In this document: positions 33,405 to 47,500 of the stretch, piece after piece
Position numbering within the stretch: position 1 is the first letter of the stretch
How the letters are laid out: every line of letters starts with the position of its first letter
DNA from: Taenia hydatigena
Taxonomy: Eukaryota > Platyhelminthes > Cestoda > Cyclophyllidea > Taeniidae
NCBI GenBank assembly: GCA_036345935.2
Contig: JADWOT020000003.1
Span: 12,808,524-12,872,523 of the forward strand
Length of the DNA stretch: 64,000 nt
Reading direction: 5' to 3'
Notes under the pieces: generated by a model
The model's database searches: none
What the model was told of the DNA's origin: nothing
Seen by the model: only the letters and a program-made list of their open reading frames with translations
Program-made: the position numbers and the translations under genes

Positions 33405-36400
33405 TGCGAAGTGTCCAGAACAAAATTCAAATTAAATTGGGTCATGACTGGTTATTTATTGGTCCTCGGTGGCTCAATTTACATTAGTAATAAAAAACTG
33501 TTAAGATTTGCGCATTGAAGAGGCGAATAGAAAAGTTATGCGAATAAAACAATTTAAAGTGGCAACTTTTTTATTTAAAGCAACTAATTGTTACAGCTAA
33601 GAAACGTAAATTGAACAATTGTTACTTAGTCAACGATATTATCGCAAATTAAGAGCCATTCTTCTCGTATTTTAATTTGTTTATTTATAGTCAATTGGAT
33701 GTTCTCATTTTGTGCTGATGCAGTTTTCTCGTCCTTACGTTGCTATTGGGCTAGGCGTTACATTAAGCATTGTCGATAAGAAGTTTTCCCCAGTGCAGCA
33801 GGTGAGAGGTTGCCTCACACTTTCACTTTTTGTACCACTCGCAGTTTAGTGAGTCTTCATATTCCACTGCAATAGTAAGCAGCCAATCACTTTCTTCACG
33901 AATCGAACGCTGTTAGCAGGAAGCGAAATTACTGTGTGCAACAATCAAAAGGGTACCCATCATCCAAACTCTGGAACTAGCCCTACTTTATTGCTAGCAA
34001 ACCTGATATCGTAGGACCAAATTACGATGCACTGTTTCCGCGACTCATCTTTCAAATGTCTATTGCTATCAGACACAACCGATTAGAGAGGACGATATGT
34101 CAATGAGGTTAGCACTACATCAACCACAATCATGGGACTTGAGAAACGTTCGGTCTAAGCAATCCCAACTCTCATGATTTTATACAAAGCTACTGAATCG
34201 GCCACCATTCTCTGCTTCATTTTTTCATTCGCATTCACATCTGCCGATCTGTCTTCCCAAGTACCGGGAAATTTATTCGCCCCATTTTCAAGCCAACAGT
34301 CTATAATCTATCGTTAAACTGGCGGTGAGTCATTGCTAACCACACCAGCCAGTACAAACAGTAGTTGCAAAGTGTAGGATCCCATTTACAAGTTAAAGAA
34401 AGCCTAAGTCGCAGAATAAAGAGTAACGCTTTCCATAGCGTGCAAAATTTTTGTCCTGCACAATGAATAGATCGCAAACTGATTTATTTAAACGCTAAAT
34501 TGACACATTGTAGAAATGTTATCAAGGACCGGAAGAGAAGCCGCAACTTTGCCTTGACAACAAAATTAGTCAGTTTTGCAGGTTTGATACATTTTTTAAA
34601 ACTCCTTATATAGCCTCGGAATTTGGCCTCATCCGTGATCCTTCCACACCCGTCTTTGGGCAAAGCGCCATTGTCTCTTAGGACCGTGTGCCGGCAAATA
34701 TTGGGCCTGACAAATGCAAAGATTAGTGGTCGAATGCTGATTTGCTGGGTATAAAGCACTTATAATGATCAAATAAGACTCACTTAGCTCAGGCGACTTG
34801 AGCTAAGTGGCTGCGTATCAACAAGTGGAGTTCGGGTGATGCATTTTGAACTAGCGATGCATCACAAATCAACATCTTATCCTAACGAATGACGGATGTA
34901 AGTGAGGAAAATAAATGTTGCCAAAATGATTAAGCATCGGTCAATGAAAGAGTGGGTGTTGCGTCTGCCAGGTTAGAAGCACAAGGAAGTCTTTCCCTTT
35001 CTGACCATTGCTCAGGGTGTACCCAAAGTGTGGCCTGCAGACCTCAGCAATGAGAGGGAGGAGTTCTCGTATATTTGCCTGGCAGGAGTAGATTTTAAGC
35101 CCCGGATTCGATACAGCGTCCCTCAATCACTTTACAGTTGTGCAATATGGCGATGTGGAAGGCGATGGGATCTCCTAAAATGGAAATGCGTGCTAGAAGG
35201 TATGGCAGGCAAGGAGATTCAAAGTACTTGGTTTTCCGGCCCTTTTTCGAAATTTGGTGCCTACCAGCATTTACTCTTCCACTAAATTGGTTGCTGTCAT
35301 TAACAATCTGCTTTGCAGCTACATCTTCCATACACTCAGTGTTAGCATTTAGGGTTTAAAAGCTGATGAAGTGCACTCGTTTTTTATGGATTTGATGCCA
35401 AAAGATCAGAATGTCTGCACATATTAGTTTAAACGTTGGATTTCCCTTAGGACTACTGAGTCTAATCCTCCACCAAACCGAGGTGAGTATGCGAGTGTTT
35501 AGTTTGCATTCAAAAACTACTGTGCGAATAGATGCTTTGCGAAACCTATCCTGATCGGTGTCATTGCATTCACCTAAGCTCCTCGCAGCAATTAGATTGG
35601 AATCAGGAACTTTAACTTTCGATTTGGTTTTTTCATTAGCCAAGATCACCACTAACGCCAGTACGCCTACAAAGAGGAATCAGCTAATTGTTTTTACTGC
35701 ACCCGAAACCGAGAAGTCCATCATTATTCTTCCCAAACAGTTGTCCGCTGCCAGAAGATCTACCTTCCACGCTATCCTATAATACGTCATTTGACAACGG
35801 AAGAGGTGGCCGCACGTCAGTGTAGTAGAGGAGGATATGAAAACGGGTTGCCAGCCCACCTAGAGCATGTGGGAACCTACGTCATTCCAGAGAAGGAATT
35901 AATCGCCATTACTACCTTTCACGATAGGCACATTGCCGATTTAAAGATCAATGCAACTCCTCGCGCCAACAGCATAAGAAAATGTTGTGATTTACCCACA
36001 TTTCCTTGGCTAAATTGCGGCTATTGACTATTAGTCTCTTCTTTTAGCCTTATGCCTACATTCTGTAAATGCAGTTTATTGTCTCTTTTGATTCGCTACT
36101 GCTTCTTAATTCTGGCTCCGCGGGCTAGCTTACCTCGCTTTTATAAGATAATAAGGGTTGGGTGCGTGGTTAGGCATCGCAAGCTCTTTGGCAAAAGGAG
36201 CTATCGAAAGGCATGTCATGCTGAGTTAAATAAACTGACAAGGATGCTCGACCTCCTAACCATCCTTATAATCCAGCAATTGCCAGTGATTGACTGTCTG
36301 CCCTTGACGTGATTAGCATGTAAGTAGCGTGTTGATTATTAGTAGATATGGCCACAAGAGTTTTGCAGGCCTAAAATAAAAATATAGCTTTCAAGCAAAA

Positions 36401-39400
36401 TGATTGTCTATTCAAGCATGCAGAAAATAGACAAAAATATCTCCTGCAATTTCTATTGCACAGATTTTCAATGCAGAAATCCTTCATTGGACCATATTTT
36501 AATGAAGGCCAACTTGATTAAAACAGTTTTGCAGCGATGCACACCTTAATGTTTCCGCAGGTTTGCCTTTTGCTTGCGAAATTATAATATAACAGAAGTG
36601 CTTTCAAAGTTCGAATTCTCTTAAGCATTTTTAAATTATTTTAAGCGATGCTCTTCGCATTCTATCCCACACAATAATTAACTTTGAAAGAATGCAATTG
36701 CTATTTATTATTGTAACTAAACGAATATTGCTGTCGTAATTTTTGCTAGCCTAATTGCCACAATAACGAATTTGAACAAATCAATTAATAAGGTAGACTT
36801 TAACGTATAAGATACACATTTACTGATAAAGCCACACAAGCGCGTAACTTTCTCTTTAACATAGCGTACCAAACGATTTTGTTTATTCCATACTATTTCT
36901 TTTACGCCCTTCCATTTAGACCGCATTTTCCTCCCAAGCCATTGAATTCTTCGGTTGTTAGTCAAAATCAGTGCGCATAGCTTTCCATTGGAACGGATAT
37001 TCTTTACTTAGTTCAACATAACAAATTGATTTAAAAGTGGGTTTTTGTAAGAAGGGGCGCAATGAGTCAAAATTTTTCAGTCCACAACACGAATAGCCCT
37101 GCAGGCAGCACTTCAAACAGTCGCTCATAGTTGACTTCGAAAAACGTTTTCTAAATATAATTCTTTCTCTATAAGTTCTTGCTTGAGAGGTTTGATCTCT
37201 TTTGAGATAGACAACACTTGCAACACTTATTTTTAGCGTGCTTCGTAGACGAGGGACGAAAGGACACATTTTGACACATTTCCATCGATCTGATGGACAT
37301 ATCTGAGACCTAATTTTGGAGGATAGTGGTTTGAAAGGTTATATTATGCCTCCATGATAATCAACTTGGTCATGAAGAAAAGGTTAACATCTGATGTATC
37401 TTTGAAAAGTTACCTTTAATGGGTGTGGGATTCTATCGCCAAATTAGACTGTTTGTTATGTATGTTTGACGCCAAAAAAGGGTTCAGTACTTTCCGATTC
37501 GTGGTAGAAAAGGCAAAATATGATCGCCAAACGCATACAAAACAGAACACATTTCTCGGTCAAAGTGAATTCGCTGAGTAAACTTTGCATCTAGCTGAAT
37601 GTTGAAAAAAGGCAGGTCCATGTTTAGTCGCTGAGGCTATCACTCTTAAACTGACTACCAAGCTCAGCTTTTTTTGCATTTGTTGCAATCTTTCTTTTCA
37701 TGCAACCCTCTAGGTTGAGTGTAACCTGCCACTGCAGCTTTCTTACAAGTCGACTTGTTAATTTACTGTTGTTGGCAGATGACAGTAGACATGACTTTGC
37801 TTGCTGCGCCCTTAGCAACTTAATCTACTCGCCTATGTGTGTGCAGCCACTGGCTCCAACGTCGGAGCTGTACGTCGTCAGTTTGGACGATAGAAGAATG
37901 GCTGGAAGGAGAAATAAAACGAATCTGCTTTAGAATGGATGTACGTGAAGGCTTATAAGAGAGTAGATCAAATTGTGGCCCTCTCTAATTAAGGTTTTAC
38001 CTAGAAGATCTCTGTTGAAAAATTCCAAGTAAAGATTGCAAAGAGAATTTGAGACCACGTTTGCCGGTGCCAGGTTTGTAAGGGGCTACTTTCAAAGACA
38101 ATCCGCAATCAGCATTGCAATGCTGCTTGCCTATTTAACGGTGCCGTACGGTGCCCGATCCCTTCATCTTTTGTTAAGCGTAGGAGTACACAGAGGACAC
38201 CAATGGCCTGAACACACATAATTGGCGTGGCTTCGCGGATTGAAGTATACTAGGAAAATCTACCGTCTTTTGAGCCATTAGTTGAAGGTAGGTGCTCTCT
38301 TTCTTTTATTGAAAGGCAAGCAAGTCGTGTAAAACCATTGCATAGGAATCAGCACTGTTAATAATTGCAACACCAGTCTCACAAACTCTACTCCGGGTTG
38401 GATCAGTAACGACCGTGGATTTAAAGGGGATGTTGCCACTTCTTCGATGATTCAAGGTGTCTTTGTATTGAATGCAAGTACAAGCACATATGCTCTTGAC
38501 TGAACATGCAAGAGTTTATAATAAACTTGAGTTGAATGCGATAGAAGCTCGCTTTGAGCCTCATATCTCGATCACTGGAAGAAAGTAGAAAGTACACAGA
38601 AAAACGAAAACTTTGCGTCACCATTTCTTGTTAGGTTGTGTGCGAGGAATGCTAATCAGATCTACTGGTAAGAACCAAAGAATGAACTTTAGGCTTAGGG
38701 CAAAAAGGAACCCAACAAGGGATAAAGTGGTAGCATTTTACTATCGCCTAAAAACCCTCTAGTTTTGTCACCCCTTGACAAAATCAATTGCATTTGATTA
38801 ATCGTTTTCCGCCAGCTAAAAGCAATCATTATAAATTATCATTCTACGATGATTTTTTTGCTCTCAGCGTAGGCATAACCAAAAAAGTATGACCTCGTGA
38901 AAATATGTTTTACATACAGCCTATCATCATTTGGTAATTAGAGGGATGCTGTAACACGATACTTGCCAGCATATTAGGATTCTAAAAGGGTATTTGTCTT
39001 CGTAACCTACATTTTTGAGGGTATTTTAAAGGCCAAAGGCGTAATTCACTTGGCGCAGTGGAAGTCAGGAGCTACAATTAATGCGACAACTAGCCCATGA
39101 TCATTGCATTGCGCCAGAGTGTAATAGAAGGAATTTTAAGGTCAATTTTATTCATATTCTGTAATTAAAAAATGTTAGAAGGCTCGGGATATGCCAACAC
39201 AACACTTATTGCTTGCGTAAAGATTATGGGGGATTTAATTTAGAGGCAACGTTTAGGCATTAGAAACAGTCTAGATGAGAGAGTCAATTAATAGATTTGA
39301 GACCATCTGTCATTAATGTATGGGAAACAAAGACAAACGACACATCCAGGTGGCAGTTCTGATGGTCAATTTTAGTTGTACCCAAACATCTCAAGAATCT

Positions 39401-41500
39401 ATCTGCCCCTAAAAAATAGAAGAACTAGTCAATCCTTAAACGAATCCGCCCATTCTTTTCAAAGTATCGTCTCCTGCAACTTATGCTCTACAGAGCACGA
39501 CAAAGGGTTAAATCTACTCGAAATCGCATTTCTGCGCCACCTGCGCTAATTGCTGATGAACGACCTGAGATGAAAATATTTTTGAAGGGAATACAAATAC
39601 GAGGTTTCGACAGTACAATGCAAATCACTAACCCGAAGTTTAGCAAAGTCCTTGGATGATGCCTTTCAACTGTCACTAAGAAGGGATAGGCCTCTGAATT
39701 CCTAAATCCTTTCAGCGAATCTCAAGACGTGTTTGTACGCTAGATCGCAAGGTCCTCACCATCCAAATTTTTTGTCAGAGGATATAATCACACCTAGGCT
39801 GCCATCGCTGAAGCATAGGTTAATCGCTTAGGACTTTTAGCTTGCCCTCAGACCATAGCACCGCCACTTGTCTTTCCACTTTACACAGCTTGTGGAAACG
39901 TGGGAATATATTTGACCTCAGTCTCCCAGCAAGCTCGAGGGTTGGTTTAGTAGTGGTGATCCTTACCACCAAACACATTCAAGATGCAGAGATCTTCTTC
40001 ACACTGCAACGGCATATTGTTGTTTACTAAGCCACCAAAACAAGAGTTTTCTTATGAATACGTTAACTGATTTCGTTAAAAGCCAATAAATGAGTTTAAT
40101 CCTGGTGGTAGGGTAAGAGTTCCGTTTTTCTCTACAAGAGTAACAAGCACGTGCGAGTCACAAGTATTTTCACTATCAACGAGTTGATAGAGACGAGGAC
40201 CTTTTTTGATTTGCACAAAGCGATACAGGTTGCCAAAATATGCTATGGATATAGTAATCGCATTTGGCGCGCCTCCACGTACATTGCAACGACTGCAGAA
40301 TGATGCACTAAAACTACCCGAATAGATGACAGAAAGGCAGTGAGGAGGAAAAAGCAGATGTTGGTAAGACTGTCGCTTCGTTCCATACTTATTAGTGGCT
40401 AAGGGGGGGCTATAACGCCTTTTTACTTTAACCTCTTCAATGAATTACTTAAGTAGCATGCGTCGACAAGTGCTCGCCAAGTTAGAACCCTGAGTGATTG
40501 TATCAGTTCTCAGACACCTCAGAAAGCTCCATACGGCTAAAAATCTTATGCGCACCTTCAACTCCTCTACTACTTACAATTCGGGACACTAAAATAGAAC
40601 TGATGCATTTTGAAGGTGATTGCCATATCATCGGAGTCAATGAAATGGTATTCGGTTCTTTGTCTCCGCATTATTCCTCCTTACAAAATTAATTCCTGCA
40701 TTAACGATTCTCTTTATTATTACACGAAGCAACACACTGACTTATCTCTCTATGTGATTAGATATCGACCGATTAGAAGAGAACAAAAGAGCTTGCAAAA
40801 TCACGGTCTCTTAGAATTCCAAAATTAACTCTGATAGTGAGTTTCTCATGCAACCATCCACCTGGCTGTTCATCGGTATGCCCACTGACTCCTTAAAAAA
40901 TCAATTTAGATGGAGTAAGTGTCGGCGAGCACTGAGTTGTCACCCGATCATAAAAACTATGCTACTTGGGGCTGATGGTACAGTCAAACGTACAAATGAG
41001 TGCAATTTGATACCATGAGTTCACAATCAAACGACCTTAGCGATATTTCTCCATAACCCCTTCTCAAGGTGCAGTATATTTATCCGAATCGCTACATATT
41101 CGATAAATGGACCATTTGAGATGATGAGCAATTTACCAATTGCTCGCGTCTCTCGATTTGATGGATGATCTTCACGTATTTATCCACTGTTGGGATAGTT
41201 TTTTTATAAGTCATCAATTTTACGCCACTTTAAAGGAGATAGTAGACAAATCAGCATGTTTAAGAGCTAGTGCGTTAAGAATGAACAAGAATTAGTTGCA
41301 ATAATGATCTGAAGCCTCATACTTCTTTGACTGCGCAACATTGATGTCAAGAGGTGAAAATCGCATTCGGATGACTGGCAACAGTAGTGTGAGATGTGAG
41401 TTCCGCGATGTCAAATAGTGCAACGTGTTGATTGAATCTTTAGATACTCGAGGTAATGATGATTGGCAATTGTCTCAACGATGCGCGTACTCTTCGCTCG
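33405..41500. other. unassigned AT-rich sequence
   Basis: No gene recognised. The longest ORFs (34484-34759 -, 35356-35652 -, 36958-37269 -) are 90-105 codons, with no motif or consistent splice signals. No tandem repeat seen. Confidence 0.5.
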
Positions 41501-44500
41501 CATTAGCTCCCGTCATAAGGTTTTTTTATAGATGAAGGGAGAGGTGGGAGAAGAGAGCCAGTAAGTGAGTAGTAATGAGGGCGGATACGAATATCTCCTT
41601 GATGGGTGCGCTGACTCTACCCTTAGTGTCGTGTTCATTCAACTCTCCTTCGCTGTCGTGATTCTATTCGTCGCGCTTTTATTATCAGCTGCATGCACAC
41701 TCCGCCTGAATCTTTCTCCTTTTATGTCGTCTAAATTAGCGCGTAATTTTAGACTTTGATGAGTTCATCTTAAGAAAGAAAATCATGACTGTCTTTTTTC
41801 TGGGTTGATGTTATTGCCAACTTATTTATTTATCATCACTAAGAAACCAGGACTTAAAGGGTGCTGTGATGTTCCTGATGCGTCTGCGATGAATACAACG
41901 ACCCCTTTTTTGAAGTAAAGGAGAAAACGTTTGTTATTGGCATACACCTTGCCACAACACTTTGACTTTTGCAGGTCACATTCGATATCATAAGAAATGC
42001 ACGAATAAGTCAAAAAATGCACCCTGTACATCTAAAAAAGAAGTGAGCAGAGAGTATTAGGTCGGTAAAATCTTAGCATTGATTTGAGAGAGAAGTGTGC
42101 CGTATCCAAGAGCCATTCAAACTACAATGAAAGATTTGGAACAATTCAAAGAAGCCTTATTTTAGGGGTCTTCTCAGATGTGCACTTATTCGTTTACCCT
42201 CTTGGTTCTGCATTTTATGCGAATCCACAATTGAGTATTTGCTCTTTACTGCTTTGAAATGAGAAGGCATAGAATTGAGGCATAATCAGCCTATTAGCGT
42301 CTGCAATTTCTCCTTCTGATGGGAAGTCTAGTGCACGCTGTCCCTTCAAGATGTCAAGGCTTCTTGATTGACTGCAACAGAGTGACTTGTCTCAACAGCA
42401 ACACAAATCCACGGCCACGATCGCACACGACATTTTAAAGAACTCAGGTTATACGCTTATAAAGCCTCTATGCAGATGCTTGAACATGTTTGCGTGCTAT
42501 ATGTAAATATCTCCTTCCTATCCCCCTAAATTTACAACGAAAAAAGCACAGTGGTGACTGAGGTGGAGTGAGTGAAAGTATTTCATCTTACCAAACATGT
42601 GGAAGGTGAGAAGGAAGAATGTGATAGCAAACTTCGTTGGCATCGGTCTTTAAGTTGATTCACGAGAGCTCATCCGACCAACTCATACCGCAGATATACA
42701 AAATCGATCTGTCTATCCGTCCATGCAGCTGTAATTCATCTTGTATACCTACAAGTTCACGAATTACGGTTGTTGATAAAATAAAACGTCCCAGCACCCT
42801 CAGTTAGTTGCTATGTGTGACGAAAGTGAACTGAATATTGTAATAATGCCACACAGAGACTCCTATTGCCACCCGGATGGTACAAGGCATACTACAGCAC
42901 TAGTCTCGATGTGTTCATTATTGCGTTCCGCGATCCCATCATTTTATTTCAGTTCAGCACTGTTCAGTTTATTTAGTGCCATTTTAACTTAATCTAGTCC
43001 AGCCACGGATGACCAACAGTAGTAAAGTTGAAGACCCACAGGAAAATACTTGTGGTGAAGAAGTAATGTTCAATTTTTTAAGCCTTCCAACATCACAGAC
43101 GCCAGCAGCGAGCCTGAAGCACAGGATAGTAAATCAAGTAAATGTTCGGTCTTTGACCGCTAATAGGAAATCTGCTTTCCTACTTTCTCCAAATGATTGT
43201 CATAATCTAGAGCCACAGATCTTGAGCAGATTCTGTTTACTAAAATATTAGTGAAGACTCGAGATTAAAATTGAATCCGGGCTATCACTGCTCAAATGCT
43301 TTCAGATGTGGGCTGTTACCAACACTTTTGCATACATTTGTAGGATGCCTAAGCATATAACGCTCTTCCCTGCATTTTTTTAGCTGAAAGGAGCTTTAAT
43401 GCACAGCTGGGTGAAGACAAAGTAAAAGCATTGGGTATTTAACGTTAAGCAACTGTTCCACGAAATCCTTGTCTATGCTTTGTTTATTATTTCATCCTCT
43501 ACTTGTTCATATCTGATATCTCAAATAACAGCAAGCCGCCAATGGCTGAGACCAACTGCAACCCACAATACGAACCAGGGGGCAATTTCACCTATGACTA
43601 TGCAGGATCTCAGCAAATACATACCGACGATGTGACTAGGTATTTATCCATGATTATGCTTAACCGATCGGTCGTTTCAATTCCTCTCTGTTCCTCTTTC
43701 AAGAAGGGAACAATAATTTAAGAATACATTCTGATATGCCACATAACAGTTTCATGAAAGACTAGAACTGATACATGCTACATGTCCGACTGCACAAGCT
43801 ACCAACAATTGTAAAAATTCAGATCACCAACTCTGTAAACATGTTGTGAAAAGGAAGCTGAAGCATTGTAACGGAGGCATCGAAGACTTGTGCTGTAATG
43901 TGGACACAAATATTAGATCCTTGCAAATTTTGTTCCCTTCAAAAATGCCGACGAAACCGAGAGCATCATACGCAGTGATGATTCTCGCCATTCTGGGTAA
44001 GAGTTGGTAGATTTAAACAAGTTGCGAACAAACTTTGCATTTTGCTAACCTTATGCTACTTTTCTTGAAAATCACTCTCTATTCAGGACCAAGTGCCTTG
44101 CATTAATTTGCAATAAAGATGTGAAAACACTCAGTCTCAACATCAGTAACTCTCACTTTTGTCTTCTTTGTAAACTGACTATGCATTGCTCAAGGCTGGT
44201 TGACGCTCATGGATGGCTAACCCGAATTCTTCGCTGCAGAGCTATTCAGTACGGGGACCACGGCGACGGCACACACTCGAGCCATCTTCCTGCAGACCTA
44301 ACCATTAATGTATTTCTTTGCTATACAGACGCAAATGGCGTCAAGATTTTTCATAAACTGATAAGCGTATTGGGCTTTTCTGGATTCAATTACACCTTGC
44401 CTGCATCATGAAACCTACCTAACTCAGTCTTGCGATTGCAAAAGCAAAGCTTTTTGCTCTCTATGCACTAATAAGCAAACGCGTCCCTATAGGTATGTTA

Positions 44501-47500
44501 ACTGCCATTTTACTGCCATTCTAAAAGTCCTTCTCTTAATTATAATTGCTTATTTAACAGTTTACGTATATATCAGTTAAATCCAGAGAAACCCAAAAAA
44601 TTATGTCATGATCAAAGTCCGTTTGGATCAATGTACAAGTACGCAGACGGTTTATGTAAATTTGCACAAATTGAATTGCATCACGCAGCAATAGGATGGC
44701 ATTATACCATATTGGTGAAAATAAGTGTCTGATTGTCTGCGAGTACGGGCCTACATAAGTCAGATTTATTCAGATTTACTGCAAACAACACTTCAATATG
44801 CTTTCAAAGTTCTTCGTGCTTTTCTAGGGATAATTATCATGGACAAAAACCATGCAAAACTAGAGTTATCAGTAAAAGATTTCTGAAGAGATACTCATGT
44901 TATCGAAATCAGTAAAAAAACACCCAAAGTATGGCAATAATATGTCCACAGCGGATGCTTAAAGATTCCAAGAGCAGGTTCGTGCCACGATACATGCTGA
45001 AGCATTACTGATGGAGGTATTTTGTCAAGCTCGGCGCTATTTACCATGGCCCTCATTACTCATTTCTTGATCAATTAAAGAATTGCATGTTAGCGATGTC
45101 ATTATTTAAGCCCATTTCCTGTTTTAACATTCGTTTTGCGCCAAATTAGCCAATGGTGTAACACGTACTTGTACACTTTCATGCTTTACACCTTTTAGTT
45201 CTACATGGCTGTGGGGCTGCGTCCACTGGCCTAAATGGTTATTAGATGTGCGCATTTGTGATAACGAGGGCTTTAGCATTGACAAGTGTGTCTTACGGTA
45301 GCCGTGTTTGCAGAGACCATGTGATGGAAGTGTGCTTAGAACAAAATATGGTTATAAGAGCCACTTCTTTGGTCATTTTGTGGGTCAAGGGACGGCGTTA
45401 AGTTGCACTTTGAGTGGCTTGTGCTGATTAAAATTGCCCGGTAGCATTTTGAGAGGAGGATCAAATGACCGCCAAAGTGTGCGATTATTTTGTAAAATGA
45501 GATCCGATGCACTGCTGAAAGAAGATCATGGCCAGATTTTGAGTTCAGATTCTTAATGCTGCGGTTTTAACATTCATCTTTTGGCATTGCTGACAGTGGA
45601 ATTTGCTTTTATCTGAATTTACAAAAACTCATGCCGCAGGGTAGGGAGAAACCTGTTTTAAAATTAAAATTCGAATGTAGACCATTTTTAAGCGGACATC
45701 ACACCTCATGTTTGTAAAAATGCCTGATGACTTACAGTTGTTCCATTTTAAAGCAGTTAGTTTTTGCTTATGTTTCTCCTTTGGAGGATTAAATTGCTGG
45801 ATTCATGCAGTGTCTGAGCAAATGAAACCACGATAAATGGAATAATCGCCAATCTCTGCGTTATGTCTTTTGCTGCGTCCTTCTGGACTTACCTGTCCTC
45901 ATGACCGAGTTTGTAATGCCTGCCTAAATGGCCCTACTCATGATTATATTTTTGTGCATATCAATGGTTAAAAGCAAACATACTGTGTCTGCCGTCTGTG
46001 GCTCCTGAAGGATTACATACGAGCTGCTTAAGTGTATTGATGAGCAAAATAAGTGCTCCATGAGACAAAGTCCTGCGTATTATGCAGCGCCATAATTGCT
46101 AGTAAATTAAATTTACCCTAAGTTAATCTAAATTTACAATGGCGCCAGTGACTTGACAAATCCTGCTCCTTAGGTTCTTGCACAATGCATCGATACAATA
46201 TAATCTCACTTTATCCAGAATGTAAAGTTAGTGAATTGCGTTAAGATAGGTTCAAACGGCGAAAGTAATAAATGGGATGGTGAATAGTGACCTTATTAGC
46301 CTAGAAAATAACTAGGACGTGCCTATGAATCGGGTCAAGTATGTGTTTAATGGTAACGTCATCGAGACATGTCAGACCGTACTTTATAAGGCACAGCATC
46401 TCACTCTTCGCATTTTGGGGAACGAGTTCAAGCATCAAAGCAAGTACCGGTCGGACATATATGGCAGTTTTAAAGCTGCTTAGCAACGAAACAAGCTACA
46501 TTTTTTAGCAAATTAATGCTTTATCCACCTCTGCTGGCGTCATTCAACTGCTTTTGATGTCCTTTGTCGAACCTGTGATGCTTTAATTTTTACTCGAGGA
46601 TTCAAAGTAGGTATTTAATTCAAGCGATGAAGGATTATTTCCAGATCGTAGGATAAATAGCTCCGTCGAGTGTGCATACCTCAAGTTCTCGACTTTTGCC
46701 TACTCATTTAATCCTTTTTAACGTTAAGTTTGATAGTCAAAACACATTAAGAACACCTGAGCAAAACAATCCCTGAATTAACCAACTTTCAGGATTCTGC
46801 AAAATGCTGTTGCAATTTTGGTCATAATACGTGAATTATATAGTGCCTGTCACGCCCGCAGACATGCAAAATAACTAACCTGTTAGATGCTTTGCTGTAA
46901 CAGAAGAAAAAATTGTGCGATTCAGCATGAAAAACGAAGACGAAGTTGCATTACTTCCATAAAAGATTTGTTTATAGAGCCAGTGGCAACTAACGTATGA
47001 AACATGAACTCTGTTAAACGCAATCATCATGTTCTATTCCTGTTAGTAGATGATCATGTAAAAGATCAAAAATTAAACGACACGCGGAACCCGAAATCAT
47101 AGCTAATAAGGCTATCTCTGAGGCCCTGAGATTGTGCGAATCTTTATGCATTTTATGGATCGCAATAAATCCAAATTAACTTGGCAACATTTAGGGCTTA
47201 ATTATAATTGTTTAGAATTTTGAGTAGATCATACGATTATCATGGGTACAGGTGATAAACTTAAGGAATAGTCGTTTGTGTTTACCATGCCTGTTATTAT
47301 CATGCACCTCATAAAATATCTCGAATGGCAAATTGTTTTCTGTTTTTCTCCTTCAGCCTCATTTTCATCAATCAAAAAGTCCGCGTTGCAATTTATCGAT
47401 GGCATCGGATGGCAAGCACTCATGTAAATGGTTCAAGTTTTTGAGTTCAATATTGAGGGATGCAAGGTTTATTTGCAGAGTTGGGGTTTTAAATAAACAC

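Noticed and set aside
35090..35120. A tRNA B-box-like word (atcgaatccgg on the minus strand) hinting at a SINE
   Set aside because: No A box at the right distance, no tail and no second copy found.
43944..44106. Short ORF with a signal-peptide-like start (MPTKPRASYAVMILAILG) followed by GTAAGA and a plausible acceptor at 44087
   Set aside because: The joined product would be only about 23 residues and ends at once; chance is more likely.
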